The notes: generated from the letters alone by a model not told the origin. 52,835 nucleotides of DNA from Symbiodinium natans (GCA_905221605.1 CAJNDS010000906.1:1-52835), one strand, 5' to 3'. Shown: positions 21,127 through 31,539, counted from the first letter of the stretch. A program made the numbers and translations.

Positions 21127-23047
21127 TAATAATAATATATACATACCCTAGACCCAAGAGTAACCTGGGAATGAGAAGGGTGCCCTTTTGTTGGCTTAAA
21201 GGGGCTTGTAAAGGGAACCTGAACCCTTAAGAAAAGGGAATAAGGGCCTACTCCAGGTGCTAGTAACAGGCGTTTGGGGTCCGGGTCAAACGAATCGGGG
21301 GCGGGAACTTCATGCCATTCCCGGCCAAAGCAACATCAAACCTAGTCAACCTGGGCCATTGATGAAGACATGCGAGTAGTGCAGCTGGGCGACAGAGCAT
21401 GCCTCAGTTCTCAGTGATGAGCCATCTCCAGAAATGGCACTTTGCAAAAACTCAATCAGCAGTGCCTCTGTAGCTGCTCTGGGCACTGGATGTAACCCTC
21501 TCTCCGGCCATGCGTCATCAACTGGATTTGGCTAAAGGGCATGATTGAAGGGCTCACTGTCTTCGGGCCAAAAGGTTCAGAATAACCAGGCGAAGTGTGC
21601 CTTGATTCGGCTGAGGGGCTGTCATGAACTGGGTACCAATTCGGATCATGCTCGTATGCAGACCTCAGAGGCAGCGCAGGAATGCCCCAAGACCCGTATG
21701 CCTCCTCGGGCTTAGGGTTTAGGGACCTTGTTGGGAGCGCGCTTCCCTAAGTACCAGGCATCTCCAGCTTGACTAAACGTCCAGTCAACCCTGGGCATGT
21801 GATCCAAGGGCCGAAGACTCTGCGTTGCACTTCGGCAAAACGCTTCCAGATTCGATCTGGCTGGGGAACGAGACAGGCTAGCAGCAAGCGTGAGCTCGAG
21901 CACTTTACAGGGAATACTTGAAGTCGAAACTCCAAATCTTAACCGCGGCAGGGACGTGGAGCGAGCAGTGTAGCTAAAGCTTCGTAATGAGAGCGACCCA
22001 CCCTGACCCTGAACTTGCCACTCTGGCTGAGGCGCTGCGGCTGTCCTTCACCTTGGCTCAATTGGGCTTAGGAGTCCAGAAGGTCTGCGGGTCGTGGTCC
22101 CTATATAAACCCGAACCCTGAAGTTCAGTAGTAAGCCGACCGCCGGAAGCTGAAAGCTTTCGGTTCGTAAGCCCTCTCCTCTACCACAGCATTCTGCGCT
22201 GCAATACTACGCAGCACATACCGTTACAATCTGGTGTACTAGTACGTAATGAATCCTAAAGCCACGAGTTCAAGCAGAGGGTGCGTTGCTTGTCCAGCAA
22301 AAACGGCTAGGCTGTAGTTGTGGAGGGATTATAGTACACAAAGGATCTAGTTCACAAGGTTACCTGCAGGACTCTATGAAGGTACAGCTGCAGGACTCTA
22401 GCTCCATCTTCCGGGAACTGAGGTGCTCAAACTTACTCCGTTCATGCTCAAGTGCGTTGCCGGTCATACGCACGCACGTCGGCCCGAACAAAACGAAGCT
22501 AAGCCCGTCGCTGTCGTCAGCTTGATGCAACATCACCGAACCGAAAAAACACAAAATAGGTACCTGACTGTTGGCCCTGTCTATTAGAAGTACTAGCAAA
22601 ACAGTACTTGCAGCAATTTCGAAGCAGCCGAAAACTCGACTACGCCAGTCAGAGCCAAAGAAACGACCTCAAAAACTGTGAGTTCTGATATCTACGAAAC
22701 GAAAGAACACCAAAACCTGAGAACTAGGATGCCAAGTTCAGGGATGCCTCACAGGTGGGGGAAGCCGAAGGGCACCTCTAGAGGTCAATAAAATCGTAGA
22801 AACCCTACGTGCGGCTGAGACTTTGGGACTGCCAAAACCCCCCCCCCCAACACCCATGAATCTGCTGATGGCCCTGGAGAGCTCACGGATCGCTATACCC
22901 TATCCGGTGCCCCATTCTCTCTAGACACAGAAAGTTACGTCTCTGTAAGGTCAGCGAGTGCAAGCAGGTTGCCGCGGCCATGGCCGCCAACGACGCCACG
23001 GCGAAGTTGACGAGAATGTTTTGGGCGATGTCCATAAAAACCACGAG
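19686..23047 (-). CDS. 11-exon gene, about 402 residues to stop, function unknown
   Basis: Minus exons: 23047-22939, 22520-22437, 21902-21727, 21531-21351, 20887-20740, 20549-20453, 20387-20264, 20183-20101, 19962-19937, 19897-19803 and 19771-19686. Every junction keeps phase and the total is exactly 403 codons with TAG last. Donors include GTAACT, GTAAGT and GTCAGT; the weakest is GTCCTG after exon 5. Exon 1 encodes a hydrophobic helix (NILVNFAVASLAAMAAATCL). Later parts include DDSDGLSFVLFGPTCVRMTG, ARSNLEAFCRSATQSLRPLD, PRAATEALLIEFLQSAISGD, ERKIKECAQSDDPCDDLRSM, VEVTEWFKQVLGLLDLAQQP and LSCWAEHIWDSKQTILGFDY; the end is EVVFAPLPEIK. Introns range from 534 to only 39 and 31 nt. No start codon is found, so more 5' exons are likely. 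One helix then a mixed soluble part suggests a membrane-anchored protein. No family recognised. Confidence 0.6.
21096..21137. repeat. AAT microsatellite inside an intron
   Basis: About 14 aat units with one aac interruption lie in the intron between exons 21351 and 20887 of the minus-strand gene. Confidence 0.95.
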
Positions 23048-23263
23048 CTGAGCGGCTTGGGTCTAAGGGGGCTTAGGCTCTAAGATTCTTATGGGGCTTT
23101 AATCAGAGCTGTGAGTTGTAACTCATCATCCGTAAGCGGGCGTTGAATGTAGAATAAAGGGAACCTGAAGACTCCCACGCTGCACGACGCAAGCTTTAGT
23201 AGTTGTCTGTCGGCTCTGCGCTGCACTCGCGATTCCGCCCCTTGGCCTATCAGTGCGACAGAC

Positions 23264-23400
23264 TAGGGTTTAGGGTTTAGGGTTTAGGGCTAGGGTTGAG
23301 GGTTGAGGGTTAGGTTGAGGGTTGAAGGTTGAGGGTTGAGGGTTGAAGGTTGAGGGTCGAGGGTCGAGGGTCGAGGGTCGAGGGTCGAGGGTCGAGGGTC

Positions 23401-23438
<38 letters not shown>

Positions 23439-23443
23439 GGTTT
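23264..23443. repeat. telomere-variant heptamer array
   Basis: The tract begins with exact TTTAGGG units, then shifts to ttgaggg and a pure block of tcgaggg, then back to ttgaggg and a final tttacc. On the minus strand it follows directly after a possible donor (CTCG|GTAAAC) at 23442. Confidence 0.95.
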
Positions 23444-23491
23444 ACCGAGATAGCAAAGCCTTGAGAGGGTACAACAGTTCACCCGGCGAAT
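23443..23491 (-). CDS. small exon candidate
   Basis: Minus sequence after TGTCGAG reads CRGRHSPGELLYPLKALLSR in one frame and TVEVVIRRVNCCTLSRLCYL in another, then meets GTAAAC. Neither frame joins directly in phase to the exon at 23047, so an intermediate exon would be required. Confidence 0.3.
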
Positions 23492-23948
23492 GACGACCTC
23501 TACAGTCCTCGACATACAAAGAATTCAATATGAACCGTTTTAATTCGAATATCGTGCGCCCTTCAGCTTCGCGCGTGCGGGAGCTTTCCCGCAGCAACAG
23601 CCCTTTGAAAACATGTCCCCGCCTTTGTTTTGGAAACCGGTTGGAAACCGCTTACTGCGATAGATCAAGACGCAGTAGGGCTGAAGAAGATGACCCTGTC
23701 AGGCCCTGAACCCACCCTACGTAAATCCTAAGCCGTAAGCCCTAAAATTCCAAACCCTAAGCCCTGCTCTCTGAGCCGGGACACTCCCATCCAGTTAGAT
23801 GCGATGCCACATTCTGAGCAAGCACCCGGATACCTTGCTTCTTTCTTGGTCTGTTCACTCGAACACAAGGGTCTTGGCATTGGGCTTGCATTCTTGAAGC
23901 CCAGGGGGCGATTCTTGGTTGAGGAATTTAGGGTTTAGGCGAAAACTT

Positions 23949-24043
23949 GGAACGTACCCCTTATTCTAACAGTGCTTAACAGGGATTGTAGTACCCCCTA
24001 CTTTCATCCCTATTGAGGACTGTTGGTATAAGGTGGAACATCC
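23949..24043. mobile_element. MITE-like inverted-repeat element, copy 1
   Basis: A 95-bp imperfect palindrome. The right end, read as complement, begins GGGATGTTCCACCTTATACC and matches the terminal repeat of the element at 37631-37723. The left arm reads CCCCTTATTCTAACAGTG. Confidence 0.7.
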
Positions 24044-24106
24044 CAAGCGAAAACCCTCAAGGCCTTCAGAGCTGGTTCTGATATTGATGATTCTAGTATT
24101 AAAAAA

Positions 24107-24234
24107 CTGCTAGGTTATATGATATGAGAAATTATCTTCTCGCATGGTATATACCGTTAGGTTAGATCATATGAGAAAGTCTAATCTTACATCGTATTCT
24201 GGTAGTATTAGAATTAATACTCAAGACCTAGCAG
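24107..24234. mobile_element. AT-rich element with short terminal inverted repeats
   Basis: A 128-bp AT-rich insert begins CTGCTAGGT and ends ACCTAGCAG. It contains two related copies of a gctaggttatatgatatgag-like word and an internal palindrome gtattagaattaatac. It is non-coding. Confidence 0.5.
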
Positions 24235-24479
24235 ATCTTTCGCGCCTCGAAGCAACGGCATCCTACATGGTGAACTCCGTCTGACGACCAAGAAACAGTT
24301 TGGCAGTTCAGGTTTGAGGCTACTGAGTGAGGTGGCCTACCGGCAGGCCTGGCCTACAATAGGTCACGAGGGCCTGGGTCTATCAGGTGGACGCACGTCC
24401 CCAAAACTTTTTGCAACAGGCTTGGACTAGCCGTTTTTGCGAGTAGCTTAGTAGCCTAAAAACCCTGAACCCTAAACCG

Positions 24480-24599
24480 TCCTGTAGATCCAACAAGAGT
24501 CGTATCTCGTGCATAGGCGGCTGGGCATTCGCCACATAGGAAGCCGGAGGAACCTGCACCACAGCAGCCTCTAAGGGATGGTCCCTTGCTTGTGTCATC
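24480..24599 (-). CDS. internal exon, function unknown
   Basis: After CATCAAGTCAG the minus strand encodes MTQARDHPLEAAVVQVPPAS and NAQPPMHEIRLLLDLQD. A GTTTAG donor formed by a telomere-like word follows. It may be an upstream exon of the minus gene that ends at 19686, but the link is not shown. Confidence 0.4.
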
Positions 24600-24875
24600 C
24601 CTGACTTGATGGAATCTGGAAATTGAGGGGGTGCATCGCATAATCTACCTGAATTTGGGGGTCCCTTTCTGCCTCTGCCCTACTGAAGTCGCTTAAGCAC
24701 ATATTCCCGAATCCCCTTCTTCTGGGTTTTCAACACAAGGCTGCGGCCACAGGCCAATCCTTGCCTCGCGCACACACATTTCCTGGCGGTGCGCGTCACA
24801 GGGCAACGGAGGAAGGACTAGGCTTCTCTCTTGTTTGGGGCACCACTGGTCCAACTTGACATAGACTTGGGGTAG

Positions 24876-24883
24876 GTGTGTGC

Positions 24884-24952
<69 letters not shown>

Positions 24953-24963
24953 TGCGCGTGTGT
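24876..24963. repeat. GT microsatellite
   Basis: About 35 gt units with a few gcgc interruptions. The adjoining 24964-25306 is open on both strands (plus Cys-rich, minus with TSPGFVMKVHNPEATAGLAR), and I cannot decide which, if either, is coding. Confidence 0.95.
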
Positions 24964-25334
24964 ACGTGTCTGCCTCACTGTGCCAAACATGGACAGGGCC
25001 CCATACCTGGCTAAGCCAGCTGTAGCCTCAGGGTTGTGCACTTTCATGACGAAGCCGGGTGAGGTCCTCCCAAGCAGACAGAAGTGCCATCCACGAGGTT
25101 CACCTGGCCACAACGGGCAGGACCCCAACAAGGCCCTCACATCGTGTGCCTACGGCTGTTGTGGTATCCGATCACCACTGATGCATTACACGACTGCGGA
25201 ATGTGCCCAAATCATGTATCGTTCTCATGCTACCCCTGTGCCGGAAAGAGCCTGTGCTGTGTGGTTGAGAAAAGAGGCAGCCTCTGTGAGCTTTTCCATA
25301 GATTGAAGATACTGCCGTCGGAGCCAAGCCCCCA

Positions 25335-25880
25335 CTTGATGTTCAGCATTTGCATGCATCTTGCTATTGGCTCACCTGATGGTTCCAACTTCTTTGCCAT
25401 CATGCTAACGGCTCCCGATCCTCGAGCTTCAGGTTTCTGGACCTTATTTGCCATCTTGCTAACGGTCTTCACCCTCTTGACGTTCAGCGTTTGTAGGAAT
25501 CTGGCCGTCTTGCTTACGGCGATGTTCAGCGTTGGTGTGTTTAGCCATCTTGCCAACGGCTCCCGCCTCTTGTTTTGTCATCTTGCTAACGGCTCCACCT
25601 CTTCTGCACTCCTTGATGTTCAGCGTTAAGTGACATCTTGCTATCGGCCCATGACGTTCAGCGTTATATGCCGGCTCCCCCCCATTTTCGGCCATCTTGC
25701 TAACGGCTCGCCCCTTCAGCAATTTGTGCAATCTTACGGCGCCCGCAATTTGACGTTCAGCGGTTTTAGCCGAACCCCCTCTTGACGTTCAGCGGGCGTA
25801 GCCATCTTCGTAGCGCCTCCCTCGTCTTGATGTTCAGCGCTTTTGCGTCGTGCTAACAGCTCTCCCCTCTGGATGTTCAA
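25335..25880. repeat. decayed minisatellite of about 45 bp
   Basis: Two words recur about ten times each in loose alternation: gccatcttgctaacggctc and ttgacgttcagcgtt. Unit length varies. In places the repeat stays open on the minus strand and gives peptide repeats such as AVSKMA and LNVK. Confidence 0.75.
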
Positions 25881-26078
25881 TCTTGGGACAGCACCGCACG
25901 AAGTAATCACTAGCTTCGGCAATGATGGGATGCCAACTTCGGGTTTAGGGGTAGACCTTGTGGGAATCAGTTGCATACGAAGACTGCTGCCGGATTCGCC
26001 GGCATCGCTGGCCAAAGTGGCCGGCAAAGTGTCGGGACAACTAGCTGGCAAGATTAGCCCGTGCCCGCCAAAATTGCC

Positions 26079-26175
26079 GGCAAAAGCTATGGCAAGAATC
26101 TGGGCTGTGATCTAAACCTCTGGCAAAAGCCATGGCAAGAATCTGGGCTGTGATCTGAAACCCCTGGCAAAAGCC
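26079..26175. repeat. tandem duplication of 43 bp
   Basis: The words ggcaaaagc, atggcaagaatctgggct and gtgatct recur in the same order twice, with a third partial copy. Confidence 0.8.
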
Positions 26176-26282
26176 AGGGGGGGGATGGGGGGCGGGGCGG
26201 ATTTGGCTGGGGGTTGAGGGTTACAGCCGAATCTGTTAAGTTTCGGTTCTAAGGGTGTGGGTTGCGTTACAGCCGAATTTCA

Positions 26283-26620
26283 AAGGTGGGGGGTGGGAGT
26301 TGGGGGGGCGGGGGGCGTGGGGGGGGTGGGGGGGGGTGGGGGGCGTCGGGGGGTGGGGGGGGTTGGGGGTGGTGGGGGGTGGCGGGGGGCGGCGGCGGCG
26401 GGTGGGCAGAGGAACGGAACCACTCGAGAAGCACTCTGCGAGTAAAATTCAGACCCCCCCCCATTCCCATACGAACTTCGTATGGAAATGGGGGGGGGTC
26501 TGAATTTTACTCCCAGCCCGTTGTCGAGTGTTTCTGGAGTGGTTCGCGAGTGGTTCCCGCCCCCCACACCCCCCCCCCAAGCCCAACCCCCTTCCAACCA
26601 ACCCTGCCCAACCCCCCAGT
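26283..26620. repeat. G-rich / C-rich inverted repeat
   Basis: A G-rich tract (26283-26400) faces a C-rich tract (26555-26620). Between them gagtaaaattcagacc and its complement flank a short hairpin centred near 26477 (catacgaacttcgtatg). Long proline or glycine frames here are products of base composition. Confidence 0.75.
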
Positions 26621-27502
26621 CATTCTGCCACACTTTGCCAGCAGGACTCTTTGAGGGTGGGGGACGCAGATTGGGGGGCCCTTTCCCAGCGCCACACGGC
26701 AAACAGCCGAGTTTTTTTTGGGCTCGGCTGTTTGGAAAAAGGGCACATTTTCCCAACAATCTGTCGTCAGGCCTGCGGGCCTGAAACCTGCCAAGCATTT
26801 TGCCGCCAAATTTCCCCCAATTCTGTCCTAAAGCCCTAAATCCTGCCAAGCATTCCGCCGCTGATTTCGTCGCCAGGCCTAGATTTTGCCAAGGATTCTG
26901 CCGCTGGGTTTGCCGCAGAAAACCCTCAGATCGGACCCGAAAAGTAAAGAAAAGTCTTCGTATGGAAGTGGGTTTTACAAGGTAGACCCTTTCCTTGGGA
27001 TTACACCTCTTTTGCCGGGCCTGCCCTGGGCTTGAAGACCCCTCAGCCGTGAACGCGATTGGGGCAAACGGCCCGCCATGAAAAAAACTCTAAACCCTCG
27101 TCCCTAACCCTTTACAAAGCCTGCTTCCTAACCTCCTAGCCCTCCTCCCAACAAGGCCGCCTCGCACTTCGCCGCCAGAATCTGCCCTGTCTGGAAGAAG
27201 CCCGGCCTCGCCACTTCTGGTAGCCAATGGACTCAATGGACTCAATATGGACCATGTGCTAAGCAGGTCCCATCATAGGTCCCGGCTTTCGGGGCAATCC
27301 CCTTCTAGGTCCCCTATGCCTAACTCTAGCCCGTTGCAAATCATGCGAGCTACGCTCTACTCTACCACTGCCTTGGTACTCTTTCGGTAGGAGTGTGCAT
27401 TCTGTGTCCACTGCCGCTCTTGGGATGTCCGGCTTTTCGTGGTCTGTCAGGCGAAAAAACCCCTTCAAATGCCCACGCTGCATGGCACGTAACTGCAGGC
27501 AA

Positions 27503-27552
27503 GACTCTCTGCCACGGGCTGATTATGCGCTCCACTGCCTTCACAAAGGACT
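27503..27552 (-). CDS. small exon candidate
   Basis: After a GCCGTGTGCAG acceptor the minus strand encodes SFVKAVERIISPWQRVLPA, a well-formed amphipathic stretch. No partner exon is fixed. Confidence 0.3.
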
Positions 27553-27567
27553 GCACACGGCCCAAAA

Positions 27568-27605
27568 GTAGTAGTAGGTTTAATAATAGTTGTAGTAGTA
27601 GTAGT
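27568..27605. repeat. GTA microsatellite
   Basis: Imperfect gta/gtt triplets. Confidence 0.9.
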
Positions 27606-27968
27606 ACGGTGCAACCCTATGGTTTGCCCGCGCTTGTTTTTGGAAGGTACATAAAACATGCGCAGGCGCAGCGTTTCTGGCCTTTGCCGGCCTTTCAACA
27701 GTGTTCTTTTCTTCGTTTTTTTTCTTCATAAACGACGACCCTCTGCGGGCTTCCCTGCGTTCCGGACTTCGCAGAACTCTATGGTTTGCCCGCGCGCGCC
27801 TTACGGTTTGGGCTTTGGAGTGTTTCAGGCACGAGTCCAGCACGAGGGCTTTCGGTGTTTTGTCGTCCTGGGCTTCAAGGAAATAACACTGCTTTCGGGC
27901 GTGGGTTCAGGGTTGAGGCGTAAGACAGTTTACGGTTTGCCCGCGTCTTCTGCTTGTGGGCAACGAAC

Positions 27969-28397
27969 AGCCAAAGCCTAAACCTTAAACTCCAGAAGTT
28001 CTTGGTCCTATTTCATAGCTCAGGATTTCGCAGACGACTCGTCTTGTGGCCACTACACTACTGACGCAGTCCCGTGCTTGTTGGGTCGCGCGGCCACAGG
28101 TCCGCGGTCTGCAGAGACGGACACGGCCCTGGCATACGGGAAGCGGGGCGCAGACGCTGGTCACCTGCTTCGGAGGCAGAAAGAAAGCCTCCTCAGCGAG
28201 CTGCCCAGCGTCTGCGCCCCGCTTCCCGTATGCCAGGGCCGTGTCCGTCTCTGCAGACCGCGGACCTGTGGCCGCGCGACCCAACAAGCACGGGACTGCG
28301 TCAGTAGTGTAGTGGCCACAAGACGAGTCGTCTGCGAAATCCTGAGCTTTTAAATAGGACCAAGAACTTCTGGAGTTTAAGGTTTAGGCTTTGGGCT
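27969..28397. repeat. 430-bp near-perfect palindrome
   Basis: Two arms of about 192 bp (27969-28160 and 28206-28397) are inverted copies differing at only a few positions, around a 45-bp centre that pairs further (cggaggc / gcctcc). Long frames on both strands here are the same peptide read from each arm and should not be called as two genes. Confidence 0.95.
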
Positions 28398-28509
28398 GTT
28401 GGGTGCCACATGGTTCATGCTGACATGCTGCGGCAAGAGCTGATTCAAGCATGCTTGTCCAAACCCATGCTTGACCACTGTGTGTGGGCAAACCACCCGG
28501 TTGGGGCGT

Positions 28510-28523
28510 AGTAGTAGTAGTAC

Positions 28524-28592
<69 letters not shown>

Positions 28593-28600
28593 AGTAGTAG

Positions 28601-28670
<70 letters not shown>

Positions 28671-28671
28671 C

Positions 28672-28709
<38 letters not shown>

Positions 28710-28773
28710 TAGTAGTAGTAGTTGTTGTTGTTGTTGTAGTTGTTTTAGAAGTAGTTTTAGAAGTAGTAGTAGC

Positions 28774-28804
<31 letters not shown>

Positions 28805-28805
28805 A

Positions 28806-28855
<50 letters not shown>

Positions 28856-28890
28856 ATAGTAGCAGCAGCAGCAGCAGCAGTAGCAGTAGC

Positions 28891-28925
<35 letters not shown>

Positions 28926-29008
28926 CAGTAGTAGTAGTAGTAGTAGTAGTAGTTGTTGTAGTTTTTGTAGTAGTTTTTGTAGTAGTTTTAGTAGTAGTTT
29001 TAGTAGTA
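28510..29008. repeat. AGT trinucleotide array
   Basis: About 160 triplets of mainly agt with patches of agc, ttg, aat and ttt. It gives poly-Ser, poly-Val or poly-Leu frames of up to 211 codons that are not genes. Confidence 0.95.
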
Positions 29009-29108
29009 GCATCCCCCTTGCGTCTGTGTGCTCAGGCTACATGTGTACTTAAATGGCTTCGTGTAAACTGAAACGGGCTCATGTAGCCCCAGAAGTTGGC
29101 CTGCGCTG

Positions 29109-29109
29109 G

Positions 29110-29157
<48 letters not shown>

Positions 29158-29200
29158 CAGTAGTAGTAGTAGTAGTAGCAGTAGTAGTAGTTGTAGCAGC

Positions 29201-29233
<33 letters not shown>

Positions 29234-29254
29234 CGTCGTCGTCGTCGTCGTAAT

Positions 29255-29307
<53 letters not shown>

Positions 29308-29355
29308 GAGGAGCAGTAGTAGTAGTAGTAGTAGTAGTAGCAGTAGGAGGAGCTA
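29109..29355. repeat. second AGT array with CGT block
   Basis: About 80 triplets of agt with an internal cgt block and an agtcgt hexamer block. It is separated from the first array by 100 bp of unique sequence. Confidence 0.95.
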
Positions 29356-29402
29356 GCCAAAATGTTGCCCCCCAGTGTACGGCTGCTTCGTACAGGTGGT
29401 TA

Positions 29403-29609
29403 AGCAACCCTAACGTCAGCCTTCACGCAAGCCTTTCAGCCATCTTTCAACATGGTGACCTTCCTGAACCCTCCAAAACACCTGGTGAAAAACCTTTCTG
29501 CCTTGCTGCCGTTGGTGCATACGATAGTCAGTACATGCTACTACACATGTTTGAGCTAATTTGGTCACCCGCCCCGGCGTTGGTCCTAACAAGACTCTGT
29601 TCATCGTAG
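29403..29609 (+). CDS. open frame without ATG, possible exon
   Basis: 68 plus codons are open with coding-like content (SLHASLSAIFQHGDLPEPSK and GAYDSQYMLLHMFELIWSPA). It ends in TAG; no splice sites are firm. Minus frame 29416-29604 overlaps. Confidence 0.35.
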   Translation, partial: SNPNVSLHASLSAIFQHGDLPEPSKTPGEKPFCLAAVGAYDSQYMLLHMFELIWSPAPALVLTRLCSS

Positions 29610-30169
29610 AACGACGTGCCTCGTGAGTGTTTCGCAGAGCGATGTTGCAGTCAACAATTAGTCATATATATCATAAACTAGAACCGTGGTGCCTCGCTTT
29701 CCAATTAGATGGACCCTATACACACATTTGGGAAAGGGGTTCCTTTTTTATATCCAGGAGGACGCTGGGCGCATGCTGCATGAGTTTGGGAAGCGCTTGG
29801 CGCCTTATCTCAGTAGCGAGGTCTCTTTCGCTTTGTGTCAGAAAGTTCATCGGACATAATCTGCTTCTTTTTTCCCGTGAATAACAGTGTGCTCACAGTC
29901 CCTTTTGGAAACTTTATGTACAAGCCTTCAGAAACTGTAGCACTAGTTTCTCATCAACAAGGTTTACAAACGAGCGTCGGCTTCTGCATCACAAATACCG
30001 AGCCATTCGCCGCCAGAATTTTGTGGAAAGGTCGTTGCGCAGTTGTAAATTCAGTATTCCAAAATTGCGTCAGACACTTCTGGACATTGCTCTGACGAGG
30101 TCTGGCCGCAACACGTAGGCCACGGCGGTAGACCAGAAAGCTATTGCGGCGCCAACATTTCTTATGCAT

Positions 30170-30365
30170 TTCAAATCAATGAAAAATAATGAAGGATATA
30201 CTCAGTATAAACATACTGACATTTAAAAATTTTCTAATCAATTAATAAGGTGTTCTCTGTTCAAGTCTTGGAATTTGGAAATATTGGCTAGGAAAAATGA
30301 CTTAATTTGGTAAATAGCAATATTTAATTGATACGTATTACCATGTCTATCTTTTATTCTAAGCA
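30170..30365. other. AT-rich island
   Basis: Composition drops sharply to roughly 70% A+T with no coding frame, compared with about 45% A+T around it. A short palindrome cagtataaacatactg lies inside. It could be an organelle-derived insert or an old element. Confidence 0.5.
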
Positions 30366-30435
30366 CCACGAATCGGGGTCGAAGTCCTGACATGATCGCT
30401 GACTCGATGGCACATCCAACCTGAGGAGGCAGCGC

Positions 30436-31033
30436 TCAGGCAATGGCACTGTCACGAAACTCTCGAACTTGCTTTGTACAGGGATGTTGCCGCTGAGACC
30501 ATCCACTACACATAGATGACCAAATTGCCTGAACCATCTTCAGTAGCTGGAAATGGGACAACGCTGAAGGAGTGCTGCATTGTGGCTTTGCAGTCTCAGC
30601 CTTCTCCAGGGCTAGACCAAGGTCCCAGTCCAGCTGCTGGCGCATGAACATTTTGTCCTGAAGGACTCCCAACGGCGCACGCGATACTGCCAAACGAGTG
30701 CGAAAGCTGCACCCGGGCCGGAGCGGCCTGAGTTGCTCGAGCTTTCGGTCGCCAAGGGTCGCTTCAGTTTCTGCGTTGCGGACGTATGTCTGCAACATCG
30801 ACAAGGGCTGCCTGCTTCGTAGAGCAGCCTGTCCAAAGCATGAGTGCATCAGCTGCCAGCAAGAGAACAAGAGGTTGGTTGCAAATTGTAAGTAGAGCAC
30901 TGTAGCCCATGGCGTTGAGCAGCAACAGCCGCCTGAAAACAAACCTTTCAGATGCCAAGGGAGTCTGCTGGGGCATCGCTGCAGACATCACTACAAAATT
31001 TGTAGGCAAACCTACCAAGGCCTGCAGGGCCTG
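30436..31033 (-). CDS. coding region with membrane segment, exon structure unresolved
   Basis: Two overlapping minus frames both look coding. One starts after TTTACAG at 31033, contains MPQQTPLASERFVFRRLLLL and a hydrophobic block (SALLTICNQPLVLLLAADAL), and stops at 30764. The other runs 30942-30436 and contains RNAETEATLGDRKLEQLRPL and LQDKMFMRQQLDWDLGLALE, with a strong acceptor (TTGTTCTCTTGCTGGCAG). They may be successive exons with a short intron. Function unknown. They lie downstream of the Cys-rich exons on the same strand. Confidence 0.4.
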
Positions 31034-31539
31034 CTGTAAACGTCACTCACACAACCTGTTCCTAAACACTGGCGCAGCACACACGACTTCATTCCTGCTG
31101 CCATTATCTTACATCTCACGACATTTTGACATACCACCATCTAGCAATGATGTGTCATTGGTAATTGTTGGCGGAGGTGGGCGGCGGGGCGGGCAAGCAG
31201 GCGTGATCAGACATGCGCGTTCTGTGCATTTCACAGTCACCCACCCCCTTCCCCCCCAATGGCGTCACCCTCCCACCCCACCGACAGTCCCTCGTCGTCT
31301 TTGGGACATGCCATCTCGGACACATGGATACAAGGAGAGACCTCCACCTGGAAAGGGAGAAAGAGCAATCAACTGGCAACAAGCACTCAAATTGTGCCAT
31401 TCACCAGTTTGCCAGCAAAACCCAAGCTTCCCCTTTATGGAGAGCGCGCAAAAAAGAGGCCCGCGGATGTTCAAAGTACCCCCCCCTCCCCCCCCCCCAA
31501 ACAAAAATAAAAAAAGCCCCCCCCTCTCTCTCAATTCTA

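Noticed and set aside
26700-26735. Hairpin followed by T-rich sequence, like a bacterial terminator
   Set aside because: The context is a nuclear genome with no bacterial genes; it is a small inverted repeat.
26262-26849. Pro- and Gly-rich frames around 26.3-26.8 kb
   Set aside because: Explained by G-rich and C-rich tracts; all strands and frames look alike.
28046-28353. Two opposite-strand genes sharing a peptide
   Set aside because: They are the two arms of one palindrome.
28377-29052. Long poly-Leu, poly-Ser and poly-Val frames (up to 211 codons)
   Set aside because: They are translations of the AGT trinucleotide array, open on both strands, with no flanking exon signals.
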